Assembly (NCBI GenBank): GCA_963920635.1
Contig: OY987305.1
Coordinates: 26,126,876 to 26,190,875, forward strand
Length of the DNA: 64,000 nucleotides
Origin: Pseudeuparius sepicola
Lineage: Eukaryota > Arthropoda > Insecta > Coleoptera > Anthribidae
Reading direction: 5' to 3'
Shown piece by piece: positions 1 through 9,991 of this stretch. Position 1 is the first letter of the stretch, and every line of letters begins with the position of its first letter. The notes below the pieces were generated by a model, which was given only the letters and a program-made list of their open reading frames with translations, searched no databases and was not told where the DNA came from. A program made the position numbers and the translations under genes.

Positions 1-54
1 TTCACATTAAAAGTCGGGGATTTTTCCGTTTTCACATTAAAAGTCGGGGATTTC
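1..54. repeat. Tandem duplicate of a ~31-bp unit at window edge
   Basis: The unit beginning TTCACATTAAAAGTCGGGGA occurs twice in direct orientation at the very start of the window. It may be the end of a longer array lying upstream, which cannot be seen. Confidence 0.6.
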
Positions 55-939
55 TAAGCAGCACAACTAGGGTTTTGCTTTTATCATGGTGCATAGTTTC
101 AGAAAAAAACGTCTCTCACATCAAGATCATTTTAGACCCTATAGGTATTTATGAATTGATGGATTTTTAACTATTTTTTTAATAGCCAGATAGATGTTCA
201 CGATGTCTCAACACGCTTAAAATTTTTTAGAACTTAATTTTTTTGCTAAGTTCGCGAAACTTGACGATTTAGCATTTTTAGGGGCACATGAAATTGTATT
301 TTACGCATCAAAGCCTGCCTGGAAAATGTCACCTGCAAGTCATGGAAAATCTGGAAAAGTCAGGGAATTCTAATTTTTCAAATTGCTGAGAACCCTGTTA
401 TTCTCTTGTATAAAATTCAATAACCTCTCACAAATTGCAATCTCCATTATCTTGGACAAGCTCGGTAACACATGTATTTAGCACATATAGCACCTGCGGT
501 GGCCACAGCCACACTAAGCTATTTGGTTTTCGATGTAAGCTTGATCTAAGGTAATATCCCCCTATCCCTTACACTATATATACCTACCAAATTCTGACAC
601 TTTCTTTAATGAAATAAATAAACAAATATATCATAGAATTACAAATCCGATGGGTGCAGCTCCTTTCTTGATCAGCTCTTGACAACTAGTTAAAATATCA
701 CTGGTACCAACCTATAAAAATTAGTGACAGTAATTATTGTGGGACCCTTTTACATCTTATCAATGTAATTGAGTGTCAAATTTTGCAAAAATACCGTTGT
801 TTATACGACCAGTTTAAGAAATCAGGATATACACCAATAAATCCACTGTTCCAAAATATAACACACCGGTGTCACATTTAGGAACATTACATAGAAAAGC
901 AACTTGTGTTTTGCCTTTCTCTTTCGCATTGTTAAAACA
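55..939. other. Gene-less AT-rich sequence, nothing recognised
   Basis: No reading frame of interest, terminal inverted repeat or tandem structure was recognised. It is probably the upstream intron of the synaptophysin-like gene or flanking DNA. Confidence 0.4.
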
Positions 940-1540
940 TGTATAAAATCGTCTATACCTTTAGACACACATTAAATTATGTTTTCTTGAAATCGGCAGT
1001 AAAGTGTCTTAAAATCGTCATTAAAAGCTCAGAAATCGGCACTGAAGTAGCCCATTATTGTACGATTTTTTCAATAAATAGGCCTTGGCGAGATGTAAAC
1101 ATCAAATGTCAGACGGGAAGCCATCGCTCGTCAAAAGTGAAATTGTTACCTATAGCAGCGAAATCATTCAGTATAAATATTTTAGTAGGTTTGAATTTTA
1201 ATCTATTTTACATGGAGCCAGCACATAACAGGCAGCAGTTTGGATTTTCTGTCAGACAGTGCCGTGTTTTATACTTTACCTAGGTAGAGCAATCGTCAAG
1301 AGTCAAGCGCGTAGTCGGTTCATGGACGGGTCATCCCTTATGATTATTTTTCGCCTAATAAAACATTTTTTTTCCGATTTAAAAAATATATATAATATGT
1401 ACCTCGGCACTGAAGTTCTTTTTATGACTGATGTGGTTTATTTGCCTCGGCCAGAGGCCTCGGCAACTAAATTCCACATGGGTCATAAAAAGTTGAACTT
1501 CAGTGCCTTGGTACATAAATAACTATTTCCTAATTCCACA
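940..1540 (+). repeat. Dispersed repeat, copy 1, with a 116-bp hairpin
   Basis: This ~600-bp stretch recurs in inverted orientation at 46465-47050. Matching blocks include CAGAAATCGGCA, GGCCTTGGCGAGATGTAAAC and the hairpin region. Within copy 1, bases 1399-1514 fold back on themselves: arms starting GTACCTCGGCACTGAAG and ending CTTCAGTGCCTTGGTAC meet around GGCCAGAGGCC. No coding domain was recognised. Family is unknown; it could be a SINE-like or a non-autonomous DNA element. Confidence 0.65.
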
Positions 1541-1859
1541 GGGGGTGTCATATTTATGGTGGGCTGTGGCAGATATGGGATCAATTACCTAAATGCTTTC
1601 TGATTATTGCACAAGACTTGGCATTTTTTACCAAAAATCGTTTCAACAATACAAAAAAACTCATTAATTGGAAAATGTTATTGTGGTGAATGACTTAAGA
1701 ACCCACATTTTAAAGTCAAAATCGTGCAAAATAGTAGTTAAATAAATTCACGATACAGTTTTAGTTTCTTTTTTGCTTTGGGACTAGAATATCTTATAAA
1801 TCCAGTTGCAACAATGATTTTTTTGCGACATTATCGTTAACAATTGTCTGTACGTAGTA
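1541..1859. other. Gene-less AT-rich sequence
   Basis: Nothing recognisable; AT-rich, with no clear repeat boundary. Confidence 0.35.
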
Positions 1860-2346
1860 AGTCAGAATTAAATATTGTCATGTCATATATTTAGCATATC
1901 TCAGAATTATATCATTTTAGTGTCAGAATTATATACGATTACCTCTGGCGGGTTCCACATTTACGCTCAGAGACAGGAGTAGGAAGTGAAATTGTGAAAA
2001 ACATCTAAATTTATTAAACAATTTTGTTTTTTTTTTCATTCGTATAAATGAATGTATTATCAACCTGGACCGTGCCTGGCCCCGTACAAAAACGAACAGA
2101 TTTTGTGACAGTTTCTATGCAAGTCAGAATTATTGACCTGTCATAAATTTAGCCTGTGTCAAAATTATATACGATTATCTTTGGCCGGTGTCACATTTAC
2201 CCTCGAAAACAAGAGTTAGGAAATATCTAAAAAACATTTAGTTTATCTGAAAAACATTTCTATTTATTAAACAATTTTGATTTTCTTTATTATTATGATT
2301 ATACAGTGTGACCCACTTAAAACAGGGCACCCCCATAAAATTTGTA

Positions 2347-2906
2347 CAGGGTTAGGCAGAATGAAGTATCTATTTTCTATGTACTGGTATTTGTTAATGG
2401 TTAAACTTTAAGCAAAAACTGAAACAAAATGTTCTTGAGTAAACATGGCAATTCTATTTTCTCAATATCACATCAGTCAAATGACCTCCGCCTCGCTGCT
2501 GGCACTCCTGAAGTCTAGCATAAACATTTTGCTTCACTCGTTGCAACATTTCAATAATTGGGATTGCGTTAATCTCGGTTCGAATATTATGCTTCAGTTG
2601 TTCCAAAGTTCAATTAGCTTTTAACTGACGTTTCTCGCAAACAGTTTGGCAACTGTCATAAATTGCCATGTATCGGGAACACATGGTGACTTGATTTGAA
2701 ATTAGATTTTTTACATTATTGAATAAATGTAGTTCAAAAATGGATAGGTTATTCTGCCTAATTCACAGTCATTTGACTGATGTGATATTCAGAAAATAGA
2801 ATTGCCATGTTTACTCAAGAACATTTTGTTTCAGTTTTTGATTAAAGTTTAACCATTAATAAATACCAGTATATAGAAAATAGATACTTCATTCTGCCTA
2901 ACCCTG
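2347..2906 (-). mobile_element. Nested mariner derivative with CAGGGTTAGGCAG ends
   Basis: The left end CAGGGTTAGGCAGAATGAAG and its exact reverse complement on the right are flanked by TA at 2345-2346 and 2907-2908. Inverted arms are about 140-160 bp. The centre retains a transposase C-terminus on the minus strand (2478-2609). It is an internally deleted transposon inserted in the 2304-3333 element. Confidence 0.85.
2478..2609 (-). pseudogene. Mariner-type transposase C-terminal remnant (44 codons)
   Basis: The minus strand reads 44 open codons, including TLEQLKHNIRTEIN, IIEMLQRVKQNVYARLQ and ending RGGGHL. This matches the C-terminal helix region found in many Tc1/mariner transposases, where a conserved LK..I..EI..IP pattern precedes an R..EC...GGGH tail. 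No catalytic residues are present. It lies between the inverted arms of the 2347-2906 element, so it is what remains after an internal deletion. Confidence 0.75.
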
Positions 2907-3944
2907 TATTTGTCATTTGATTTCGATCAGTCTTTTTTGAATGATAGGTAATCAAAAACTGTAGTTTAGTGCAAAACGGCACATTTTATTTTAAAAAACC
3001 AAGGCCTGCTACGACATATTTTTTGGGAAAATTGGAGTAGGCAGATGAAATAGATACTTAAATCGCGATTTTCTTTGGTATTTTTATTTTGCTGTATTTT
3101 TAACAAAATTTTGTACAACCCGTTTTAAGGGATGGCCAATCCAATGGCGTAGTCAGACTTTTTATAAAAATATGCCTCATGTGATTTGTCCAATTTTGGC
3201 CCAAAAAATATGTCGTGCTTAGAAGTCTTGTTTTTTTTAAATAAAATGTGCCATTTTGCCCGAAAGTTCCGTTTTTGATGACCTATCATAAAAAATTGGA
3301 TGGGAGTGTTCCGGTTTGAAGTGGGTCACACTTTATGTATTATCAACCTGGCCTCAACAAAAATAGAAAATATTTTGTGTCAATCTGCGAAAACCAGGTA
3401 GGTACTGGCAATCTGGGATCTCCTCTTATAAAGTGTCAGAATTCAGGGCTTTTATCTTACCCTAATGCAAACACCAAGTATTCCTATGAGGATTGGCCTT
3501 GTAGTAGATTCTTCTATGATAATATACCTATAAATGTTTGAATCTTCCCATTTTTGTTTTTGTTAAATATCTTAAAAAGTGATGGTTATGCAAAGACAGG
3601 GTTTTGGCATTATTAAGGCACTTTTATCCGGCCTTTTTAATGGTAATGTCAGTTTTTTGAAAAAGGTTTTCATTTTCAAGACATGACACAACTTTTGATT
3701 TTCTTATGGACGACATTTTGGATTTGTAAAAATTTGAAATTGCATGATATTCTCTTTCCATAGATGTGTCACAATAATGATTTTTATTAGCTGCAACACT
3801 AAAGGACCCCTCAGACCAACGCGGGACAGCGGGAACGGGAGCGGGGACGGAAGCGGGAGCAGGAGCGGAATTTGTTGCGGTGGCGGGATTGTTTTTTTAA
3901 TTAATTAATTCAATTTAAATTCTTTTGTATCGCTTTTATTACAA

Positions 3945-4054
3945 ATGTCCTCAGATCACAGAAAATATACGCTACGCGTTGCCTATATTTTCTGTGCCTC
4001 AGATGAAGATGAAGTGTTCTTATTAGTAGCTCTTGCTGAAGATGAGAGAAACAG
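3945..4054 (+). pseudogene. Harbinger-like N-terminal exon fragment interrupted by a 40-bp insertion
   Basis: The frame opens at ATG 3945 (MSSD). After a 40-bp insertion it continues with DEDEVFLLVALAEDERNR and ends at AACAG/GTACTT, a plausible splice donor. Acidic starts of this kind, followed by an arginine-rich stretch, are typical of first exons in PIF/Harbinger transposase or accessory genes. That is recalled family knowledge and was not searched. No downstream exon was found in the element. Confidence 0.5.
3957..3996. mobile_element. 40-bp palindromic insertion with 8-bp target duplication
   Basis: A 40-bp segment with inverted ends CACAGAAAATATA and TATATTTTCTGTG is flanked by perfect direct repeats CCTCAGAT (3949-3956 and 3997-4004). 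An 8-bp duplication is the signature of hAT-type insertion. This would be an extremely short non-autonomous copy. Confidence 0.65.
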
Positions 4055-4628
4055 GTACTTATTAAGTTCAACTTTTTTCCAATCCCCTCCCACACCTTAT
4101 CTTTCTTTCAACAATTTTTGTAATCATCGTTAGATAAGTCAAACAGGATAGCATATTTCTTCACTATTAACTTCTCGGTCAAAGACATGGTTCTAATGTA
4201 CTACACGTGGTCGCGGGACGCGGGAAAAACTGTGCTTACTGTGTTCCAAAATAAAACGCTGCCTGTGCGGGCTAGTCGCGGGATTAATTTCACGGCAGTG
4301 TGGACAGCCTGGTATCCCGCCACGTTACTTCGTCCCGCACTTTGCCCGCTCCCGCTTTCCCGCGTTGGTCTGAGGGGTCCTTTAAATTAAAGAATTGTTT
4401 TTACCTAAGACTATAACTAGGCCATGGCAAGCCTGGCAAAACAAATGCAAAAAACTGTCAGTTGTTGTGTTTTTATGGAGCTCTCAGCTGTGTTCAGTGA
4501 AATGTATAAAAATGCCATTCACTTATAGTGAAAAACTGGATATGTACAATAAATACTCTTACTTCAAAACAATAGGAATACCTACTAGAGTGACAGAAAG
4601 AGTTTATTACGCAGGTGGTCGCCGTGCA

Positions 4629-5470
4629 TACTGACTTCTTAAAAGCTTTTGATAAAGTCCATCATCCTACTCTAATCAACAAAGTAATAAATATTGGCAT
4701 ACACGGCAATCTGCTTAGGTGGGTAATATTGTGTGTATAAAATAGATCTCAGTGTGTGAAGTTAAATAATCACAGATCATCCTATGCTGGCATCACATCT
4801 GGTATCCCCCAGGGATCACTCCTGGGCCCCTGCTTTTCTCGTTATTCATATCTGATGTAAGGGGCTGTTTCATTTACTCCAGATTTTCTCTGTATGCGGA
4901 TGATCTCAAAATAAACAGATCAGTGATAAAAGGGAATGTGACTTGTTGCAATCTGACCTCGATAGATTCTGTGATTATTGTCATAGAAATCGCCTTCTCT
5001 TAAACATAAACAAATGTAATATCATCAAATTCAGTAGAGTTGGTAAGATCGAGTTTCAGTACATTCTTGCGAATCAAACCTTGAAGAGAACCGATTTGGT
5101 CAAGGACTTGGGCATCCTATTGGATAATAAACTTTCTTTCGAGCAACATATAGAATACTGTGTGACACAGGTCACCAAGAATCTTGGGTTATTACTTGGG
5201 GTAACATCCGACTTTAAGAATCCGCACTGACTAATATGCCTCTTTAACTCTCTAGTCCGATCGCCTCTAGAGTATTGCTGTATTATCTGGAATCCTCATT
5301 ATCTGAAATACATCGAAAGAATTGAAAGTAGTTTATCTAAATATAACTCGTCAAAGCTGAGTACTAGGAGAAGTGTTAGCTGTATTGTATTTTTACCCAG
5401 GATCTTCAGTAGGTCAATTGACTGCTCTGAGATTCTGGATCATTTGCAATTTATTTTACTGACCCTCCTA
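4629..5470 (+). pseudogene. Decayed Jockey-type non-LTR reverse transcriptase
   Basis: Broken frames spell recognisable reverse transcriptase blocks: LKAFDKVHHPTLINKV near 4640, SGIPQGSLLGP near 4797, then an open piece (4943-5230) with LDRFCDYCHRNRLLLNI and DLGILLDNKLSFEQHI, and SPLEYCCIIWNP near 5260. Several stops and frameshifts interrupt it and the YADD region is damaged. Both ends are missing. The order of blocks fits Jockey/I-clade elements encoding ORF2 for target-primed reverse transcription. It is not functional. Confidence 0.8.
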
Positions 5471-5606
5471 TAATACAAGTCATGCCTCTAACTCCCCCCT
5501 TCAGCATATTCAGAAAGTAATCAACAATTATTTTGAAACTTATTGATATTTTTGGATTGTCTTCAGTCAGACATGAAGTGGCGCATGTCTTTATCAATCC
5601 TACTTA

Positions 5607-6092
5607 CAGATCATACAAAATTTGAAGGCGGAGAATTCCTAGAATAGATTTGTAGGAAATCGTAAATATTAATACAGATTTCAGTGGCGTGCTTTGAGAG
5701 TAATTGCACAGAAATAAATTACGAGTGATGAATTTTATTAAAAAGTAATTTAAGTAATTATTAGCAATAAATAATATATTTATTATCTTACACAACTATT
5801 AAGTATAATTATTTACAATTACAATAGGTAATATTTGTCAATCTGATGCATAGTCACTAACATCGTCATCGGAGGAGTCACTTTCGGAATTAGTAATAAT
5901 TAGCTGTTCTGTGATTATGTCTATATTAATTCCATTTTGTAAGTACTTGTCTTCGGTTTTGATAACACAACAGAGTATTTTCCAATTGTTGGTATGCTGC
6001 TGTGTGAAATGAGCCAGTGCAGGTGGGTTTTCTGGGTATTATTTACAATCTACTTCGTAGAATTCTCCGCCTTCAAATTTTGTATGAACTGT
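5607..6092. mobile_element. Short TA-flanked element with 33-bp inverted ends
   Basis: The left end CAGATCATACAAAATTTGAA and right end TTCAAATTTTGTATGAACTG are inverted repeats continuing through GGCGGAGAATTC, flanked by TA (5605-5606 and 6093-6094). The interior keeps a minus-strand coding remnant (5838-6035). It sits just after the decayed Jockey-type sequence, probably in its 3' region. Confidence 0.8.
5838..6035 (-). pseudogene. Unassigned C-terminal protein remnant with acidic tail
   Basis: Sixty-five codons plus a stop are open on the minus strand. They include PALAHFTQQHTNNWKILCC in the middle and end NSESDSSDDDVSDYASD before TGA. Upstream the frame is closed by TAA. The serine/aspartate-rich end looks like the true C-terminus of a protein. 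Its place between terminal inverted repeats suggests a transposase remnant, but I do not recognise the family. Confidence 0.5.
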
Positions 6093-6550
6093 AGTTTGCG
6101 CTAGTATTCTATTCATAATTATTCTTTTGCGGTTATAAATAAACTTTTTTTTTCTTTTCATCAGGTTATTTTTACCCTATTGCTTTTTTGTTTTAGACAT
6201 TTTGTGTTTATAGAATGGTAAAGATTTGTAGTACACTGGACAATGCCCTGTAATGTTATATTATGTACCTATCTAATTAATCTGTACCCTGTAAATTGTA
6301 ATGTTGAATTGAAGAAGTTTCTGAGGGAGAAAGATCATGTGTATGCTGTCTACAAAGCTTACAAAACTCCTGAAAATTGTATTTTTTTACTTCTCGCACT
6401 TCTGCCCGATTTTCGCGGAACTTTGTATACCCCCTATTTTGGGGCCGCAGATTACGAAAATGCCAGAAGTATTTGGCGGAAATGCGTATTTTTTGAGATA
6501 TCATTTTAAATCGATATTTTCGAGGTACTTGTATTACAAACCGCCAGTAT

Positions 6551-6835
6551 TGAATTTGTTCCAACAGCAGTTCCTACCCAGTTCTCAGAGATTTAATTGG
6601 TTGAAAACCGTCCTGGAATTACTTTCTTGCATTCTGATTCGCTACAACTGGTTCAGAACTATGTGTTGGAACAAAGCTATTTTCAGCTGTTTTATGATTT
6701 TGATGGGTGACAGTGTCACCAGAGAGATTAATCTCTACCAAAAAGGTTGGTTATATTTTAGATTTTGGCCTCTTTGTTTGATTAAACTATTATGTGATTA
6801 ATTTTCAAGAAATTATAAAATAAAAAATAAATAAA
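6551..6835. other. Gene-less spacer inside the left arm of the 2.1-kb inverted repeat
   Basis: A + strand frame of about 80 codons is open here (for example SSQRFNWLKTVLELLSC), but I recognise no domain and see no splice context. Treated as noncoding. Confidence 0.3.
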
Positions 6836-7089
6836 GGAGTTCCTGTGCAATTGTGAGCAAAAACTGGTATATATCAGCTACATCAATGCAGGAATCATCA
6901 AATACCTACACCTTGTGAAAACCTCCAATCAAGAAACCAAATAGTTATGCATTGGAATAATAATTTAGCAATGTTTTTATTTTTTATTTTACGACTTTAG
7001 GAAACTTGTGTCAAATTGAAGATTTTGGATGTTTATTTAACCCCAATTTAACTTCATACATGTCCCAACACGGCCCTCGAAGGCAGTGC

Positions 7090-7212
7090 GTCCAAAGTAT
7101 ATGTTGCAATAAGGCACGTATGCCCTTCTATTTTGGCAATGGGCGCTGCCGTATGAAAAAAGAAGGGGCATTCGCCCCATATTGTGGCGTCGGTAGCAAT
7201 GGGCGCAGAATA
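7090..7212 (-). repeat. Minisatellite unit(s) in inverted orientation
   Basis: About one and a half units of the minisatellite at 7541-7912 occur here on the opposite strand, recognisable by GGCAATGGGCGCTGCCGTAT, AAGAAGGGGCAT and GTCGGTAGCAATGGGCGC. Confidence 0.7.
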
Positions 7213-7540
7213 TCAAAATACAGGAATTATAAATAATGGACTTTTTTTAATTTCTCCCGACGTGTATGGAGTTAAATCTACATCCAAAGAAGTCACGTGG
7301 CTTAACTCGCCAATGAGAGCACAAGACATATACCAACTTTTATATACGTCGGACGTATACATAGTCACTTTGATTATTATACATCTTGAAGAACTCATAA
7401 ATATTTTAAAAAAGACGAGTGTCAATGAAAACACTTCAGTTAAATGGAAAAAAGGAACGTGAATAATGATCCAAATTGTTTTGAAAGTCAATTATTTTCT
7501 CCTTTTTCAACATCAAGGACCTTTTGGACAAAGACAGACC

Positions 7541-7912
7541 CCATCGCTGCCGACTGCCACCATAAAGGCGGCATGCCCTCTTCTATTATCATACGGTAGC
7601 ACCCATCGTTGCCGATTGCCGTAAAGGGCATATGCCTCCTTATGGTAGCGCCTATTGTTGCTGACTGCCACCATAAGAGGCATATGCCCCCTTCTTTTTT
7701 CATACAGCAGCACCCATCTTTGCCGACTGCCACCATAAGGAGAAGGAGCATAATGTCCCCTTCTTTGTTTACACAGCAGCGCCCATCGTTGCCGACTGCC
7801 TCCATAAGGAGCATATTATATTCTTCTTTTTTTATACTGCAGAGCCTATCATTGCCGACTGCCACCATAAGGGGTGTATGCCCCCTTCTCTATGCCGACT
7901 GGCACTGCTGTA
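7541..7912 (+). repeat. GC-rich minisatellite, six units of about 48-69 bp
   Basis: Units begin near 7541, 7603, 7651, 7713, 7782 and 7845. Each runs roughly CCCATCGTTGCCGACTGCCA, then CCATAAGG, a near-palindrome GGGGCATATGCCCC, a TTCTTTTTTCATA stretch and CAGCAGCG. Length differences lie mostly in the middle. Frames across it are open on both strands only because the unit contains few stops. Confidence 0.85.
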
Positions 7913-8544
7913 TAAAAAAATAAGGTATACCAGATTTACTTGTGCAGCCAAAATACAAAAAAAAAATTTGGGTCAAAAGACTGCAAGGAATAAAGTTTTA
8001 CCAAAATTACAATTAAAGATCAAGCTAAATTTCATAAGGACACAATAAAAATCTTATATTTGCCTCCACTTTTCTATAGACATAAAATAAACACCAAAAA
8101 TATTGCTAAAAGCCACTGCAATGCATAACTATTTTATTTCTTTATCAGAGATTTTCGCAGGCTATATTTGATGATATTGCATTAGCGTAGGTGATATAGA
8201 CCAGTTTTTGTTCACACTTGCATGGGAACTCTTATTTTATTTTATTTTATTTTTTGGAGAGTAAACAAAAATTTTGTGGTGACAATGACATGCGTCAAAA
8301 AGCGTAAAACAGCTAAAAACAATACAGGCTGTTTGTAATACAGGTACCCCGAAAACAACAATTCAAGTTATTTTTGATATCTCTAAAAATACGCATTTCC
8401 GACAAATATTTCTGGCTATTTCGTAATCTACTGCCCCAAAGTATACAAAGTTTCGCGAAAATAGGGGAGAAGTGCGAGAAATAACAAAATACCCTGAAAA
8501 CTTTCAGAATTTCAAGTCACAGTAATATAGTACCCTTTTTAAAT

Positions 8545-9830
8545 TTGTGTGCAAATCAATTCTACTACATTAACAAATTACATCTAAATATTTCTTTTTC
8601 ACGAAACATTGTTGAACCCTATGAAGTCCTGCAGGCAATAAAACTTTTAAATTCAGCTGCTAGAGGAATTGATGGCTTAACACTAACCATGGTAAAAAAA
8701 ACATCTCTATCTGTGACATTTCCTCATATTTCTCACATAGTAAATTTGTGCATGACAGCACGACGTCAGCCTTTTTAAATTTGTGTGACATCTTTCGAGC
8801 CCTGGATAAAAAGATGGTGGTCGCATTGGTTTCGGTTGATTATTCGAAAGCTTTTGACAAAAATATCATAAACTTGTATGTTCAAAGCTCACAGCCTCAC
8901 TGTTTCATTTTTTACTAGCTATCTGGAAAGCCAATCTCAGTGTGTCTCCTTGGAGAGTTGCGTTTGTTCCGTCGGGTGTCCTCAAGGGTCAATTCTTGGG
9001 CCTCTTCTCTTCCTTTTATACACATTTGATTTGCCCATGTGTGTTGATAATTCTGATATTCAGTCCTTTGCTGATGATACGCAAATAGTGTACTGCTTTG
9101 ATTCTGACGATGCTCAGACTTCTGCTTTAATATTGCAGAATGACATGTCTACAGGTATTCAGCTAATCATAATTTAAATATCAATCCTGATAAAACAGTA
9201 ATACTATTATTTTGTTCAGAGCCGAAGAGGCAAGACATCAAAGTATCAAAGACTCCTTCTAGGTGAAGATTGGGGGCATGCCGTTGAAGTATAAGTGAGA
9301 GTGCTAAGATTCTGGGTGTTGAACTTGATATAAAATTGAGATTTGAAAATCACATAAAGCAATTAATACAGAAAGCATACCTACGACTGCACACTCTTTA
9401 TGCACATCGGTGTCTGTTTGGTTTTGAGCTCAGGAGAAGACTTAAGTGAAATGCCGGTAATGCCTATTCTAAACTATTGTGATATTTTGTATTTTCCGTG
9501 TTTCGGTACATTAAAAATAGCTGTGCGCGCTTAATTCTCGGTCTCGGAAAGTATGACCATGTGTCGCGCAAATAAGTGGTTAAGTGGTTAAAAATAGATT
9601 GTTTCATTAAATACCATTTTCTCGTTTTCATACACAGATTGGTTTTAGCATTGAGGCCAGACTATCTGAGGGAGAAGGTGATATTTAATGGTGAGATTCA
9701 CCACAGGGCTGTCAGAGATCGTAACATTGTTATAATTCCTAAACATAGCATGTCTCTCTTTGAACGTAGCTTCTCTTACAATGCAGCTATACTATATGTC
9801 CCTTTCGTGCTCTCGATGACATGTTAAAAA
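8545..9830 (+). pseudogene. Decayed Jockey-type reverse transcriptase, 5' part of a split element
   Basis: Frame pieces include LLNSAARGIDGLTLTMVK (8640s), VDYSKAFD (about 8840), GCPQGSILGPLLFLLY (8970s), SFADDTQIVY (about 9070) and LGVELDIKLRFENHI (9320s). These are reverse transcriptase blocks in the right order. Stops and frameshifts break it, so it is dead. The element's 3' end is displaced to 13172-13340 because two transposons (9989-11926 and 11933-13171) inserted in its TA-rich 3' region. Confidence 0.8.
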
Positions 9831-9892
9831 TATGTTGTGTTGATTGCGGACGTTTAGTGCCTACTTTTCTCTATTTTTTTCCCCACTGTGTA

Positions 9893-9955
9893 TATATATA
9901 TATGTATTATATATATATATGTATTATATATATATATATGTATTATATATATATG

Positions 9956-9988
<33 letters not shown>
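9893..9988. repeat. (TA)n / TATATG microsatellite
   Basis: Runs of TATATATA broken by GTAT lie in the 3' region of the Jockey-type pseudogene. Its last TA (9987-9988) is the target of the mariner insertion; the run resumes after 13171. Confidence 0.9.

Positions 9989-9991
<3 letters not shown>

Larger units (their letters stand above)
2304..3333. mobile_element. Foldback mariner-type element with CAGTGTGACCCAC ends
   Basis: The ends read CAGTGTGACCCACTT (left) and AAGTGGGTCACACT (right), with TA on both sides. The first twelve bases match the ends of the full mariner at 9989. Interior arms also pair: AAAACGGCACATTTTA near 2973 against TAAAATGTGCCATTTT near 3241, and ATATTTTTTGGG against CCAAAAAATAT. 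The element holds a second one (2347-2906). It has no transposase of its own. Confidence 0.8.
1860..3400 (+). repeat. Diverged tandem duplication (~260-bp unit), second copy split by a transposon
   Basis: Unit 1 (about 1860-2123) and unit 2 (about 2124-2303, continuing at 3336-3400) share a series of blocks: GTCAGAATTA, TATACGATTA, a TTTATTAAACAATTTTG block and GTATTATCAACCTGG. Unit 2 is interrupted at a TA by the foldback element at 2304-3333. Unit 1 therefore serves as the pre-insertion reference. Confidence 0.65.
3800..4384. mobile_element. GC-rich inverted-repeat element, probably Harbinger-type
   Basis: The ends are perfect inverted repeats: TAAAGGACCCCTCAGACC at the left and its complement at the right. 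Adjacent GC-rich subterminal DNA is built of GCGGGA/GCGGGAG repeats. It is inserted in a dispersed repeat whose other copy at 13.97 kb lacks it, so it is a genuine insertion. Assignment to PIF/Harbinger rests on a short exon-like fragment (3945-4054) and on T(A/T)A-type borders; it is tentative. Confidence 0.65.
3541..4630 (+). repeat. Dispersed repeat, left copy of an inverted pair 10 kb apart
   Basis: Excluding the insertion at 3800-4384, this stretch is the reverse complement of about 13690-14230. Shared blocks include GGCCATGGCAAG, AACTGTCAGTTGTT, AGAAAGAGTTTATTA and TGCAAAGACA-like sequence. The other copy ends at 14369 in a mariner-like CACACTG terminus with TA; this copy has lost that end. 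The two copies could pair across about 10 kb. Confidence 0.7.
6390..8510. repeat. ~2.1-kb imperfect inverted repeat around a minisatellite
   Basis: Bases 6390-6545 are the approximate reverse complement of 8326-8510 (blocks CGCACTTCT, TTTCGCG, ATTACGAAA, AATGCGTATTTTT, TTGTATTACAAAC). Bases 6838-7000 pair with 8080-8225 (blocks GAGTTCC, GTGAGCAAAAACTGGT, AAATAGTTATGCATTG). The axis contains GC-richer minisatellite units in both orientations. No transposase was found. The design recalls foldback elements, whose inverted arms hold tandem repeats. Confidence 0.6.

Noticed and set aside
3335..3541. Possible exon of 68 codons (QPGLNKNRKYF...)
   Set aside because: It overlaps the second unit of a noncoding tandem duplication and lacks a recognised domain; the first unit does not preserve the frame.
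7488..7868. Open minus-strand frames with repeated VAVGNDG-like peptides
   Set aside because: They are translations of the minisatellite at 7541-7912; the periodicity is that of the DNA unit and the repeated peptide resembles no domain I recognise.
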